Assembly (NCBI RefSeq): GCF_024584805.1 | Contig: NZ_CP075715.1 | Location: 3,406,026-3,470,025 of the forward strand | Origin: Streptomyces sp. FIT100 | Lineage (GTDB): Bacteria > Actinomycetota > Actinomycetes > Streptomycetales > Streptomycetaceae | Length of the DNA stretch: 64,000 nucleotides | Direction: 5' to 3' | Shown: positions 8,395 through 15,728 of the stretch, one piece after another | Layout of the letters: the number at the start of each line of letters is the position of its first letter | How positions within the stretch are numbered: the first letter of the stretch is position 1 | Notes under the pieces: model-generated | What the model saw: only the letters and a program-made list of their open reading frames with translations | What the model was told of the DNA's origin: nothing | Database searches by the model: none | Position numbers and translations under genes: made by a program

Positions 8395-9120
8395 ATGCAG
8401 CTCATCGTTCTGTGGGACATCGACCACACCCTCATCGAGAACGCGGGGGTGAGCAAGGAGATCTACGCTGCCGCGTTCTCGGCCCTCGCTGGACGCCGAC
8501 CAACGGGGCCGGCGCGGACGGAGGGGCGCACAGATCGCCTGATCATGCGCGACATGTTCCTTCGTGACGGGCTGCTCGAACCGGACTGGCCCGCGATCGA
8601 GGCCGCCCTTGCCCATGCCGGAGAGGAGCGCCTCGGCGATCTCCGGGTGCGGGGGACCGCTCTGCCGGGTGTACGTGAGGTTCTCAAGGCGGCCTCGGCA
8701 CATGCGGACTGGGTGTCCTCGGTCCTCACCGGCAACATCGCCGCCAACGCCCGCGTGAAGCTGTCCGCTTTCGGCCTCGATGCCCTGCTGGACCTGTCTG
8801 CGGGCGCCTACGGCGCGGACGCAGAGCTCCGTCCCAACCTTGTAGCGGTTGCTCGTGAGCGGGCCCGACGGCTCTACGACGTCTCGGCCGATGTGCCCGC
8901 CGTGCTGGTGGGCGACACGCCGCGAGACGTCGAGGCCGCCCTCGCCACAGACTCCGGGATCATCGCAGTCGCCTCGGGTATCCACAGCGCCGAGGAACTG
9001 GCCGACGCCGGCGCGTCCGTGGTGCTGCCGGACCTGTCGGACACCGCAGAGCTTCTCGGGATTCTGGAGATCTTCGCGGCGTACAGGAAACGTCCTAGGA
9101 CGTCCTCGGGCTGTCCCTAG
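8395..9120 (+). CDS. HAD-superfamily phosphatase
   Basis: A 241-aa HAD hydrolase. Motif I is LWDIDHTLIE (nucleophile Asp at residue 8, general acid Asp at 10), motif II about residue 118 (SVLTGNIAANA), and motif IV VLVGDTPRDVEAAL. A helical cap lies between motifs I and II, as in phosphoglycolate-phosphatase-like members. It should dephosphorylate a small organic phosphate. First gene of the island A operon, followed after 73 bp by the radical SAM gene. The C-terminal codons overlap a GGACGT palindrome, possibly an internal operator. Confidence 0.92.
   Translation: MQLIVLWDIDHTLIENAGVSKEIYAAAFSALAGRRPTGPARTEGRTDRLIMRDMFLRDGLLEPDWPAIEAALAHAGEERLGDLRVRGTALPGVREVLKAASAHADWVSSVLTGNIAANARVKLSAFGLDALLDLSAGAYGADAELRPNLVAVARERARRLYDVSADVPAVLVGDTPRDVEAALATDSGIIAVASGIHSAEELADAGASVVLPDLSDTAELLGILEIFAAYRKRPRTSSGCP
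9090..9105. promoter_or_regulatory. ACGTCCTAGGACGT palindrome before the radical SAM gene
   Basis: Positions 9090-9103 are a perfect 14-bp palindrome, followed by CC so that GGACGTCC (9098-9105) is also palindromic. It lies in the last codons of the HAD gene, about 90 bp upstream of the radical SAM start, and shares the GGACGT core with the repeats at 8334-8350. Confidence 0.4.
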
Positions 9121-9193
9121 ACGCGGTGACGGGGTCCCCGGGTACCCGGCCACTATCAGGGCTCCCATCAGGCAACTAGCCCAAGGAGCTCAC

Positions 9194-10096
9194 GTGATCG
9201 GGGAAGTGACCGCGATCCAGAAGATCCGGATGCTGTACCTCCAGCTGCTGTACCGCTGCAACTTCGAATGCGACCACTGCTTCCACGGCAAGAGGCTCCA
9301 GCACGCCGACGCCTTCACCGTCGAGCAGGCCGTCAGCCTTCTCACCCTGATGCGCGAGCAGTACGGCACTGAGGCCGTCACCCTGCTCGGCGGGGAGCCG
9401 TTCGTCTACAAGGACCTCGCCCAGGTCGTCCGGCACGCCAAGGAGGAACTGGGCCAGCAGGTCGAGATCTGCACCAACGGGTACCGGATCGAGCGCCGCC
9501 TGACCGAGATCGCTCCCCACCTGGACCTGCTGCGCGTCTCCTTGGAAGGGATCGGCTCGACCAACGACCGTATCCGCAAGGTCGGCAGCTATGAGAGCGC
9601 GCTCGAATCCCTGGCCCTCGCCCGACGACTCGGTGTCCCCACCGGAGTGACCATGACGGTCACCTCCCAGAACATCAACGAAGTGCTGCCCCTGGCACGT
9701 ACCCTCACGCACTTCGGGGTGCGTCAGCTGAAGCTTCACCACCTGCGTGCGGTCGGCAACGCCGCGGAACATCCGGAACTGCTGATCACCGACCCGACCG
9801 CCTACAGCAGGCTCCGTGAGCAGCTCCATACCGCTGAACTGTTCATCGAGGTCATCGTCGACGAGGACCTGTCCGAGCACGGCGCCCCTGAGATCTGCGC
9901 GCCGGCCGACGGCCCGCGTGAGATCGAACGGATCGAGGCCGACCCGCGCGGCGCGCTCACCATGTCCTGCAAGGCCGTCGGCAAGGACTCGCACGCGTTC
10001 TGGTACGAGAAGTCCGCGAACCGCATCGTCCACCGGCCCTCCACCATGGACGAGCTCACGCTCGCGGTGCCGGACGTGGTGTACGCCCGTGCCTGA
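9194..10096 (+). CDS. Radical SAM enzyme
   Basis: A 300-aa radical SAM protein. The [4Fe-4S]-SAM cluster motif is CNFECDHC (C-x3-C-x2-C, about residues 21-28), followed by the SAM-binding LLGGEP motif near residue 64 and an ICTNGYRI strand. Only two further Cys are present, both isolated, so there is no SPASM or auxiliary-cluster domain. GTG at 9194 follows AAGGAG with 5-base spacing. The stop overlaps the kinase start by 8 bp. No precursor-peptide gene is visible nearby, which argues for a small-molecule substrate. The reaction cannot be deduced, but radical chemistry in a kinase/methyltransferase/CYTH operon implies a modified nucleotide or phosphorylated metabolite. Confidence 0.92.
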   Translation: MIGEVTAIQKIRMLYLQLLYRCNFECDHCFHGKRLQHADAFTVEQAVSLLTLMREQYGTEAVTLLGGEPFVYKDLAQVVRHAKEELGQQVEICTNGYRIERRLTEIAPHLDLLRVSLEGIGSTNDRIRKVGSYESALESLALARRLGVPTGVTMTVTSQNINEVLPLARTLTHFGVRQLKLHHLRAVGNAAEHPELLITDPTAYSRLREQLHTAELFIEVIVDEDLSEHGAPEICAPADGPREIERIEADPRGALTMSCKAVGKDSHAFWYEKSANRIVHRPSTMDELTLAVPDVVYARA

Positions 10097-10730
10097 CCAC
10101 CCACTCTTCGAGAGCCTCGAAGGCTTACGAGGCACCGGTAAGTCGACCATCGCCCCGATGCTGGCCGAGGCCCGCCAGGCCGTCCTCCTCGCCACCGTGC
10201 CACCCGTCTTCCAGCCCCTGAGGCATGAGATGGACAAACGGAGGAATGTCGAGGCACGGATGTGCTTCTACCTCTCCGCGCTGTTCACCGCTGCCGACGA
10301 GATACGGCGCCACCTGACGGCCGGCGTCCCGGTCGTCGTGGAGAGCTATTTCGCCCGTTGCATGGCCAACCACCGCGCCCTCGGCGCCGGTCTCGGCATC
10401 ACCTTGCCGCCCACCCTGCCCCAGCCCGTCACCTACCACCTTGTCTGCGCCGAGGGCGAGCGCCATCGCCGCCTCGCCGCGCGCTACAAGCCGGTCTCCC
10501 ACTGGGACGCCCTCGTCGAGACCGTCACGGACCAGGTGACCGACGCTTACGCCCCGTTCCCGATGCATCGCGTGGACACCACGGACCTCAGCCCCGACGA
10601 GGTCCTCCAGGCGATCGTCGCCACCGACACGCAAGGAGCACACTCCCGTGCAGACACAGAGCCTGTGGGAGCACACCCTCACCTTCTTCCCCCAGTTCCT
10701 CGCCACGCTGAAAGAACGGGTCGCCCCTGA
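10089..10730 (+). CDS. P-loop nucleotide-kinase-like protein (TTA codon)
   Basis: A 213-aa P-loop kinase. GLRGTGKST near residue 12 matches the Walker A of thymidylate-kinase-like enzymes; PVVVESYFARCMA in the middle corresponds to the DR-type strand, and RHRRLAARYKP to a lid-like basic segment. It would phosphorylate a nucleotide or similar acceptor. Codon 13 is TTA (10125-10127), so translation should depend on the bldA tRNA. It starts inside the radical SAM gene (8-bp overlap) and its last 83 bp overlap the methyltransferase gene in another frame. That is unusually long; the last 25-30 residues are Pro/Arg-rich and may be an extension after a lost stop. Confidence 0.83.
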   Translation: MPDHPLFESLEGLRGTGKSTIAPMLAEARQAVLLATVPPVFQPLRHEMDKRRNVEARMCFYLSALFTAADEIRRHLTAGVPVVVESYFARCMANHRALGAGLGITLPPTLPQPVTYHLVCAEGERHRRLAARYKPVSHWDALVETVTDQVTDAYAPFPMHRVDTTDLSPDEVLQAIVATDTQGAHSRADTEPVGAHPHLLPPVPRHAERTGRP

Positions 10731-11325
10731 CGCCACCGTCGCGGTCGTCGGCGCGAGCGACGGCAAGTTCGTCCTGCCGCTCGCCGCCGCCGGATATCGC
10801 GTCATCGCCATCGAACGCGACGCGCTCGTCCTTCACGGTGGCGAGATCAGCCTCCCGGGTGACAATCACACCCACGCGAGGGGCCTGATCGACCGGCTCA
10901 AGCTGGAAGAGCTCTACGACAAAGTGCGCGTAGTGGAAGAAGACTTCCTTCAGGGCGATCCCCTGAACATCTCATGCGACGCGATCTGGACGAGCTGTTC
11001 GTGGCACTACAGTGCCAACCATCACCGCCCGCTCGCCGAGTTCGTCGACCGTATGCAGCGTCTGGTCCGTCCCGGTGGTGTGTTCGGCGCGGAGTTCATG
11101 ATGCCCGTCGAGAAGCGCCACCACCTGGTCGAGCACTACACCTCCCCCGAACGCCTGCGACACCACTTCATCGGCGACTGGGACGTGCTGCTGACCCTGC
11201 GCACGAACGAGTTCACCGAGCGAGCACACATCGGCCAGCCCCAGGATCACACCCACCGCATGGGCCTCCTCCTCGCGGCCCGTACGCCCACCCTCTCCCG
11301 CGCACTAGGAAAGAAGGACTCATGA
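10648..11325 (+). CDS. Class I SAM-dependent methyltransferase
   Basis: A 225-aa methyltransferase. Motif I is VAVVGASDGKFVLPLAAAG (about residue 30), followed by VIAIERD (acidic end of beta-2), EDFLQGD (motif II/III region) and LVRPGGVFGAEFM (motif post-III). GTG at 10648 follows CAAGGAG with 10-base spacing. The stop overlaps the CYTH start (ATGA). Position between a kinase and a CYTH protein suggests methylation of the same phosphorylated intermediate. Nothing in the sequence identifies the acceptor atom. Confidence 0.92.
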   Translation: MQTQSLWEHTLTFFPQFLATLKERVAPDATVAVVGASDGKFVLPLAAAGYRVIAIERDALVLHGGEISLPGDNHTHARGLIDRLKLEELYDKVRVVEEDFLQGDPLNISCDAIWTSCSWHYSANHHRPLAEFVDRMQRLVRPGGVFGAEFMMPVEKRHHLVEHYTSPERLRHHFIGDWDVLLTLRTNEFTERAHIGQPQDHTHRMGLLLAARTPTLSRALGKKDS

Positions 11326-11909
11326 AGCACGAGTACGAGGCGAAGTTCCTGGCCGTCGATGTCACCGGCCTCCAGGCCAAGCTCACCACCCTCGGCGCCG
11401 TCCAGGCGTTCCCGCGCACCCTCCTCACCCGCAAGATCTTCGAGAACGACGCCCTCGATGGCGGCGCGTGGCTCCGCCTGCGGGACGAGGGCACCCGCTC
11501 GACGCTCACGCTCAAGCGGGTCACCGATGCCACGACGATCGACGGCACGACCGAGGTCGAGACCGAGGTCACCGACCTGCACGCCATGGCCGACATCCTC
11601 CGCCACCTCGGTCTGACCGAGGTCCGCTATCAGGAGAACTACCGCGAGGAGTGGCGCCTGGGTGAGGTCGCCTTCGACTTCGACACCTGGCCCGACCTCC
11701 CCACCTTCCTGGAGATCGAGGGCCCCGACGAGGCGTCGGTCCGGCAGGCGGCGGCCCTGCTAGACCTCGACTACTCCGAGGCCCGGTTCGGCAGCGTCGA
11801 CGAGATCTACAAGCGCGAGGCGGGCCGCGACATCCTCGCTGAGCCCACCCTCCTCTTCGCCGCCGCCGAAAAGCACGAGATCCCCTCCGCGACGGTCCGA
11901 GGCCGTTGA
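11322..11909 (+). CDS. CYTH-domain protein (class IV cyclase / triphosphatase fold)
   Basis: A 195-aa protein of the CYTH/TTM superfamily, whose tunnel binds triphosphate groups. The diagnostic N-terminal ExExK is present (EYEAKF), followed by strands with alternating charged residues (WLRLRDEG, LTLKRV, VETEVTD, FLEIEGPDEASV). Family members are class IV adenylyl cyclases, thiamine or inorganic triphosphatases and archaeal homologues (Iyer-Aravind superfamily). The ATG overlaps the methyltransferase stop by 4 bp. Cyclase versus phosphatase cannot be told from sequence. A C-terminal helix near ETLLFAA-type residues follows the domain. Confidence 0.92.
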   Translation: MKHEYEAKFLAVDVTGLQAKLTTLGAVQAFPRTLLTRKIFENDALDGGAWLRLRDEGTRSTLTLKRVTDATTIDGTTEVETEVTDLHAMADILRHLGLTEVRYQENYREEWRLGEVAFDFDTWPDLPTFLEIEGPDEASVRQAAALLDLDYSEARFGSVDEIYKREAGRDILAEPTLLFAAAEKHEIPSATVRGR

Positions 11910-11928
11910 TCCCGGAGGTGGACAAGTG

Positions 11929-12300
11929 ATGCTTACCGAACTCGCCTTACCGCACAGGGTGATCCCCGGGATCGCCGATTTCGCCCGCGGCGGTCTCCCC
12001 GCGCCAGCGGCCACGGACGACGCCAACAAGTGGGTGAACGGCTCCTGCTGGCTTTACTGCGGACAGCAATGGACGCGTGTCATGTGGATTGGCCCCGCAA
12101 GCGTCGCCGGTGCGCAGGCACCCATGTACGCCTGCGGGCCCTGCGTCCGTGTGCTCCAGGAACGGGTCTGGCAGTTTATCCTCAGCAAGGATGAACTGGC
12201 TCGGCCTGACCGGCCGAGCGAGACCCGTGTGTTGGAACCACCCTCCGCACGGCGTACCGGTCGACATCGGGGCCAAAGCAGGTTCCTCCGCCGACGTTAA
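11929..12300 (+). CDS. Small Cys-rich protein, island A operon
   Basis: A 123-aa protein (124 if GTG at 11926 is used) with GGAGGTG upstream, beginning 19 bp after the CYTH stop. It contains CWLYC about residue 40 and CGPC about residue 72, spaced like a small zinc ribbon, and a basic Arg-rich tail. A TTA codon occurs at codon 7, so bldA dependence is expected, as for the kinase. I do not recognise the family. Similar short CxxxC/CxxC proteins are common in Streptomyces accessory operons. The basic tail may be non-native if the frame was extended at an island edge. Confidence 0.65.
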   Translation: MLTELALPHRVIPGIADFARGGLPAPAATDDANKWVNGSCWLYCGQQWTRVMWIGPASVAGAQAPMYACGPCVRVLQERVWQFILSKDELARPDRPSETRVLEPPSARRTGRHRGQSRFLRRR

Positions 12301-12641
12301 GCCCCCCTGGCCACTGGACAGCCCGGCCCAAGTCGCGTTGTTCTTGGCGAGGACGCGATCACAGCGGCCACGGAGGGCCGGTTCCTCCTTCCCGGAGGCC
12401 CGCTCGCGCTGCTCCTCGCCGAGCGGCTGATGCGGCTGGCATTTGGACAGGACCTGATCGGCCGGCCGCGTCGTATGCGCCAGGCGTTGCCCGTCCTCGA
12501 CTTCGGGCGGGGACGGGCACCACTCGCCCCCTTATCCATGTCGACAGGGCGGATGCCACCGCTGGTTCGCCGCCTCCGCCTGCGACACCCTCGGCGCGGC
12601 GGGGCCCGCCACCCGTAGGCGGGCGCCAACCCCGCCGGAGG
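12301..12641. other. Intergenic stretch at right edge of island A
   Basis: No supported gene. Short frames on both strands lack ribosome sites and recognisable domains. One plus-strand frame (about 12340-12430) reads like an internal piece of a protein but has no start, so it may be decayed coding sequence. The backbone EF-hand gene begins on the far side. Confidence 0.5.
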
Positions 12642-13154
12642 CTACGGCTCCGGGGTGACGTAGTACGCCGCAAAGGCCGCCAGGATCTCGGCCTCGCCGA
12701 TGTGGCCGTCGCCGTCCGCGTCCAGGGCCGTGGCGACCGCGTCGCAGCGCGAGGGCTCGACGCCGAGGACGCGGAGGACTCGGGCCGCGTTGGCCGGGGT
12801 GACCCCGGCGCCGTCCTCGTCGGCGATGGCGACCACCGCGTGCAGGAAGGGCCTGGCGATCTCGGCGAAGCGGTGCGGGTTGTCGCGCAGCCGCTTCACC
12901 GCGCCGTCGACGAACTCCTGGCGATTGACGCGCTGGTCGCCGTCCACGTCCGCGATCCCCGCCATGCCCTGCCAGAACGCCTCCGCGCCCGAATAGAGGG
13001 CCTGCCCCTTGTCGGAGCGTGCGGTCGTGCCGAACTCGGCGAGCAGCGCCGCCGCTGCCCTGCTGAAGTCCTCACGGTCGATGTAGCCGTTGCCGTCCTG
13101 GTCGAACTCCGCGAACCGGTGGGCGATCTTGCGCTCGTACTCTGCGCTGTCCAT
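12642..13154 (-). CDS. EF-hand calcium-binding protein
   Basis: A 170-aa calerythrin/sarcoplasmic-type protein with four EF-hand positions. Canonical loops are DQDGNGYIDRED (residues about 19-30), DVDGDQRVNRQE (about 70-81) and DADGDGHIGEAE (about 145-156). The third, DEDGAGVTPAN, lacks the position-12 Glu and is probably weak. No signal peptide, so a cytoplasmic calcium sensor or buffer. Such proteins (CabC-like) are linked to aerial growth and spore formation in Streptomyces. Monocistronic, followed upstream by the STAS gene on the same strand. Confidence 0.94.
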   Translation of the reverse strand: MDSAEYERKIAHRFAEFDQDGNGYIDREDFSRAAAALLAEFGTTARSDKGQALYSGAEAFWQGMAGIADVDGDQRVNRQEFVDGAVKRLRDNPHRFAEIARPFLHAVVAIADEDGAGVTPANAARVLRVLGVEPSRCDAVATALDADGDGHIGEAEILAAFAAYYVTPEP

Positions 13155-13193
13155 GCGGGGAGGGTACGACGTGGGAGCCGCTTCGCGCTCCCG

Positions 13194-13565
13194 TTACGCG
13201 GAGAGGGGCTCCGCCTCCTCGTCGACGGCCGCGGTCACGTCCTCGTACACCTCGAACAGCCGGCGCACCCCCAGCGCGGCCAGCACCCGGTTCACATGCG
13301 AGCCCTCGACGGCGCCGCGGGCCGGGAGGATCAGCCGCAGCCGGCCCCGGCAGGAGCGCATCAGCCTGCGGGTCGATATGAGCACGCCGACGCCGCTGGA
13401 GTCGCAGAACAGCACCCCGGACAGGTCGAGGACCAGGTCCCGGCGGCCCATGGCGACCGCGTCATGGATCCGGCGGCGGACAACGGGCGAGCTGACCAGG
13501 TCGAGCTCGCCCCGTACGTGCAGCACGGTCCAGGCGCCCTGCTTGCCCTGTTCGACGTCGAGCAT
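13194..13565 (-). CDS. STAS-domain anti-sigma factor antagonist
   Basis: A 123-aa single STAS-domain protein (SpoIIAA/RsbV/BldG-like). The conserved phosphorylatable serine lies in LFCDSSGVGVL, and the first strands (VLHVRGELDLVSSPVV) match the family. When unphosphorylated these proteins bind a kinase/anti-sigma factor and free the sigma factor. No cognate HATPase partner adjoins it. HATPase proteins at 40591 and 57399 are possible partners only by class. The start may be ATG 13565 or GTG 13568; the upstream ribosome site is weak. Confidence 0.94.
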   Translation of the reverse strand: MLDVEQGKQGAWTVLHVRGELDLVSSPVVRRRIHDAVAMGRRDLVLDLSGVLFCDSSGVGVLISTRRLMRSCRGRLRLILPARGAVEGSHVNRVLAALGVRRLFEVYEDVTAAVDEEAEPLSA

Positions 13566-13748
13566 CACACATCCCGCGATCCGGAGGCTTGCCTTCCCAG
13601 CCGCCGCTGCCCAGCCACCGCGGCCTCAAACCCTTGCTGACGTACTTGCCGCAAAGGGGCGTGCGCCGGTGGCGCGGGCCACTACATTCGATGAGGACGA
13701 GGGCAGCAGGAGCAGGAGCGAGACACGCGGAGGGTTGGGGAGCGCCGG

Positions 13749-14333
13749 ATGGCCAAGGACACACCACCCCGCTGGGACCGCAGGATGCAGCAGCGGCTGG
13801 CGCGGGGCGAGGCCGCCGCGCTCGGCGAGCTGTACGACCGGTTCGCCTCCCTCGTGCACAACCAGGCCTACCGGGTCCTCGACGACGACGACGCGGCCGA
13901 CCAGGTCACCCGTGAAGTCTTCGGCTACGTCTGGGAGAACCCGGACGCCTACGACACCAAGCAGGGCTCCATGCGCGCCTGGATGGCCCGGCTCACCCAC
14001 CGCCAGGCCCTGCACCGGCTGCGCGAGCAGGAGGCGGCGGCCCAGTCGGCGAGCGGCGCGGGATCGGCGGAGGAGCTGGAGCAGAAGATGCGCCGGGCGT
14101 CCGTCGCCGCCCGCGCCGACTACATCGTGACGTCGATGCCGGCGCCGCTGCGGGCCGCGCTGGAGCTCGCGTACCACCAGCGCAGGGACTACCGGCAGAC
14201 CGCGGCGGACCTCGGCGTCACCGAGGACGAGGCACGGCGGCGGCTCAGGCTCGGCCTCCAGCTGCTGTCCACGGCCAACACCCGCGCACTCGTCGAGGGC
14301 GCGCCGCCGCCCGGATCCGGGCGCACGCCATGA
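13749..14333 (+). CDS. ECF-type RNA polymerase sigma factor
   Basis: A 194-aa sigma-70 family protein. Region 2 spans about residues 25-90 (LYDRFASLVHNQAYRVL, AADQVTREVFGYVW, GSMRAWMARLTHRQALHRLR), and region 4 about 125-175 (YHQRRDYRQTAADLGVTEDEARRRL). No region 1.1 or 3, as in ECF sigma factors. The conserved Asp-rich DDDDAAD turn precedes region 2.2. ATG at 13749 has GGGGAG upstream. The stop overlaps the start of a zinc-finger anti-sigma gene (ATGA), so the pair forms a sigma/anti-sigma switch. Confidence 0.93.
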   Translation: MAKDTPPRWDRRMQQRLARGEAAALGELYDRFASLVHNQAYRVLDDDDAADQVTREVFGYVWENPDAYDTKQGSMRAWMARLTHRQALHRLREQEAAAQSASGAGSAEELEQKMRRASVAARADYIVTSMPAPLRAALELAYHQRRDYRQTAADLGVTEDEARRRLRLGLQLLSTANTRALVEGAPPPGSGRTP

Positions 14334-15721
14334 ACGGACCGCTGGGCGGCGGGCACGGCCCGGGCCCCGACGAGCCTTCGGAGCAGGGGCCGGGGGCCGC
14401 GCCGCGCATACCGGGACCGCGGGCGGCGGGTGACGACCTGTCGCCCCCGCCGGTGCTGCCCGACCCCGTACGGCCCGACCCCGTGCGGCCGGACTCCGTG
14501 CGGCCGGACCCCGTACGACAGGTCGGCCCCGTACGACCGGACCCCGTACGACAGGTCGGCCCCGTACGACCGGACCCCGTGCCGTCGGGCCAGGGGCCGT
14601 CCGGTGAGCCGGCCGCCGTCGGCCGGATGCCCCACGGCGTCCTGAAGTCCCTGCTCGGCGCATGGGCGCTGGCGGCCTGCTCGGCCGAGGAGACCACGGC
14701 GGTCGAGGAGCACCTCACCGAGTGCGCCCCGTGCGCGGACGAGGCGCTGCGGCTGCGCGACGCGGTCGCCCTGCTGCACGCGGACCGCGATCTGGACCTG
14801 GACCCGCTGCTGCGCTCCCGCGTGCTGGAGAACTGCCTGGGGCGCCGGCCCGCCCGTATCCCGATCCCCGCCTGGGCGACTCCGTACGACGCGGAGACGG
14901 CGCGGCTCGACGCGCTGCTGCGGGACATCGGCGACTCGGAGTGGCACACGCCGCTGCGGCTGAGGTGGTTCGACGGACAGGAGGCGGTGAGCCGCAAGAC
15001 GACCGTCGCGGGCGTCATCGGCCATCTGATGTCCGTGGACGGGCTGGTCGCGTCGGCCCTCGGCCTCCAGGACCCGGCGGGCGAGGACGCGCCGCGCTCC
15101 CCGTCCGTGCGCACGGACCAGTACTGGCGCTCCACCCACTTCCCGCCGACCCGGCGGATCCGCGCGCCGTGGCGCGACCAGAGCCACGCGCTGGTGCGGA
15201 CCGTGTCGTTCGCGGGCCGCGGGGTCTCCGAGCTGTCGGTGTCGTACGGCGACTTCGCGCTGCCGCTGCGGGACTCGCTGCTCGACCGGGCCTTCGAGTG
15301 CTGGGTGCACGCGGACGACATCGCGAACGCGGTGTCGTATCCGTACGACCCGCCGAGCCCCACGCATCTGCACCACATGATCGACCTCGCGGCCCGGCTG
15401 CTGCCCGCGGCGCTGGCCGCCCGGCGCCGTGCCGGTCTGGCGGGGCCGGCCCGCCATCTGGTCGCGGCGGGTTCCCCGGGCCGCTCGCTCCATCTGGAGG
15501 TCGAGGGCGCGGGCGGCGGCCACTGGTACATCGCGCTGGACTCCCCGGCCGCCCTCGGCGACCCGGCTCGCGCGGTGGCCCAGGTCGCCCTCGACTCCGT
15601 CGAGTTCTGCCAGCTCGTCGCGGGTCATGTCTCCCCGGTCGAGGCCGCGGCGGGCCAGGACGGCGACCGCGAGGCCATCCGCGACGTGCTCTTCGCGGCG
15701 GCTTCGCTGTCGCGTCTGTGA
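14330..15721 (+). CDS. Zinc-finger anti-sigma factor fused to maleylpyruvate-isomerase-like (MDMPI) domain
   Basis: A 463-aa protein in three parts. Residues 1-95 are a Pro/Arg-rich low-complexity region with DPVRP repeats. Residues about 100-160 are a ZAS/zf-HC2 domain with H-LTE-C-AP-C (HxxxCxxC) that should bind zinc and the sigma factor. The rest is a DinB/MDMPI-type helical domain (MSVDGLVASALGL, ECWVHADDIANAV) related to mycothiol-dependent enzymes. There is no transmembrane segment, so it is a soluble anti-sigma. A thiol or mycothiol signal read through both domains is an attractive inference. Translationally coupled to the sigma factor at 13749. Confidence 0.9.
   Translation: MNGPLGGGHGPGPDEPSEQGPGAAPRIPGPRAAGDDLSPPPVLPDPVRPDPVRPDSVRPDPVRQVGPVRPDPVRQVGPVRPDPVPSGQGPSGEPAAVGRMPHGVLKSLLGAWALAACSAEETTAVEEHLTECAPCADEALRLRDAVALLHADRDLDLDPLLRSRVLENCLGRRPARIPIPAWATPYDAETARLDALLRDIGDSEWHTPLRLRWFDGQEAVSRKTTVAGVIGHLMSVDGLVASALGLQDPAGEDAPRSPSVRTDQYWRSTHFPPTRRIRAPWRDQSHALVRTVSFAGRGVSELSVSYGDFALPLRDSLLDRAFECWVHADDIANAVSYPYDPPSPTHLHHMIDLAARLLPAALAARRRAGLAGPARHLVAAGSPGRSLHLEVEGAGGGHWYIALDSPAALGDPARAVAQVALDSVEFCQLVAGHVSPVEAAAGQDGDREAIRDVLFAAASLSRL
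14459..14582 (+). repeat. In-frame tandem repeats coding DPVRP / RQVGPVRPDPV
   Basis: 15-bp units (GACCCCGTACGGCCC-like) are followed by two copies of a 33-bp unit beginning CGACAGGTCGGCCCCGTACG. The repeat keeps the reading frame, so expansion or contraction would change only the length of the Pro/Arg-rich linker of the anti-sigma factor. Confidence 0.85.
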
Positions 15722-15728
15722 CGGGCCC

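Noticed and set aside
8395..12300. RiPP cluster interpretation of the radical SAM gene
   Set aside because: No SPASM domain, no precursor peptide frame near the gene and no peptidase or transporter; a small-molecule pathway is more consistent.
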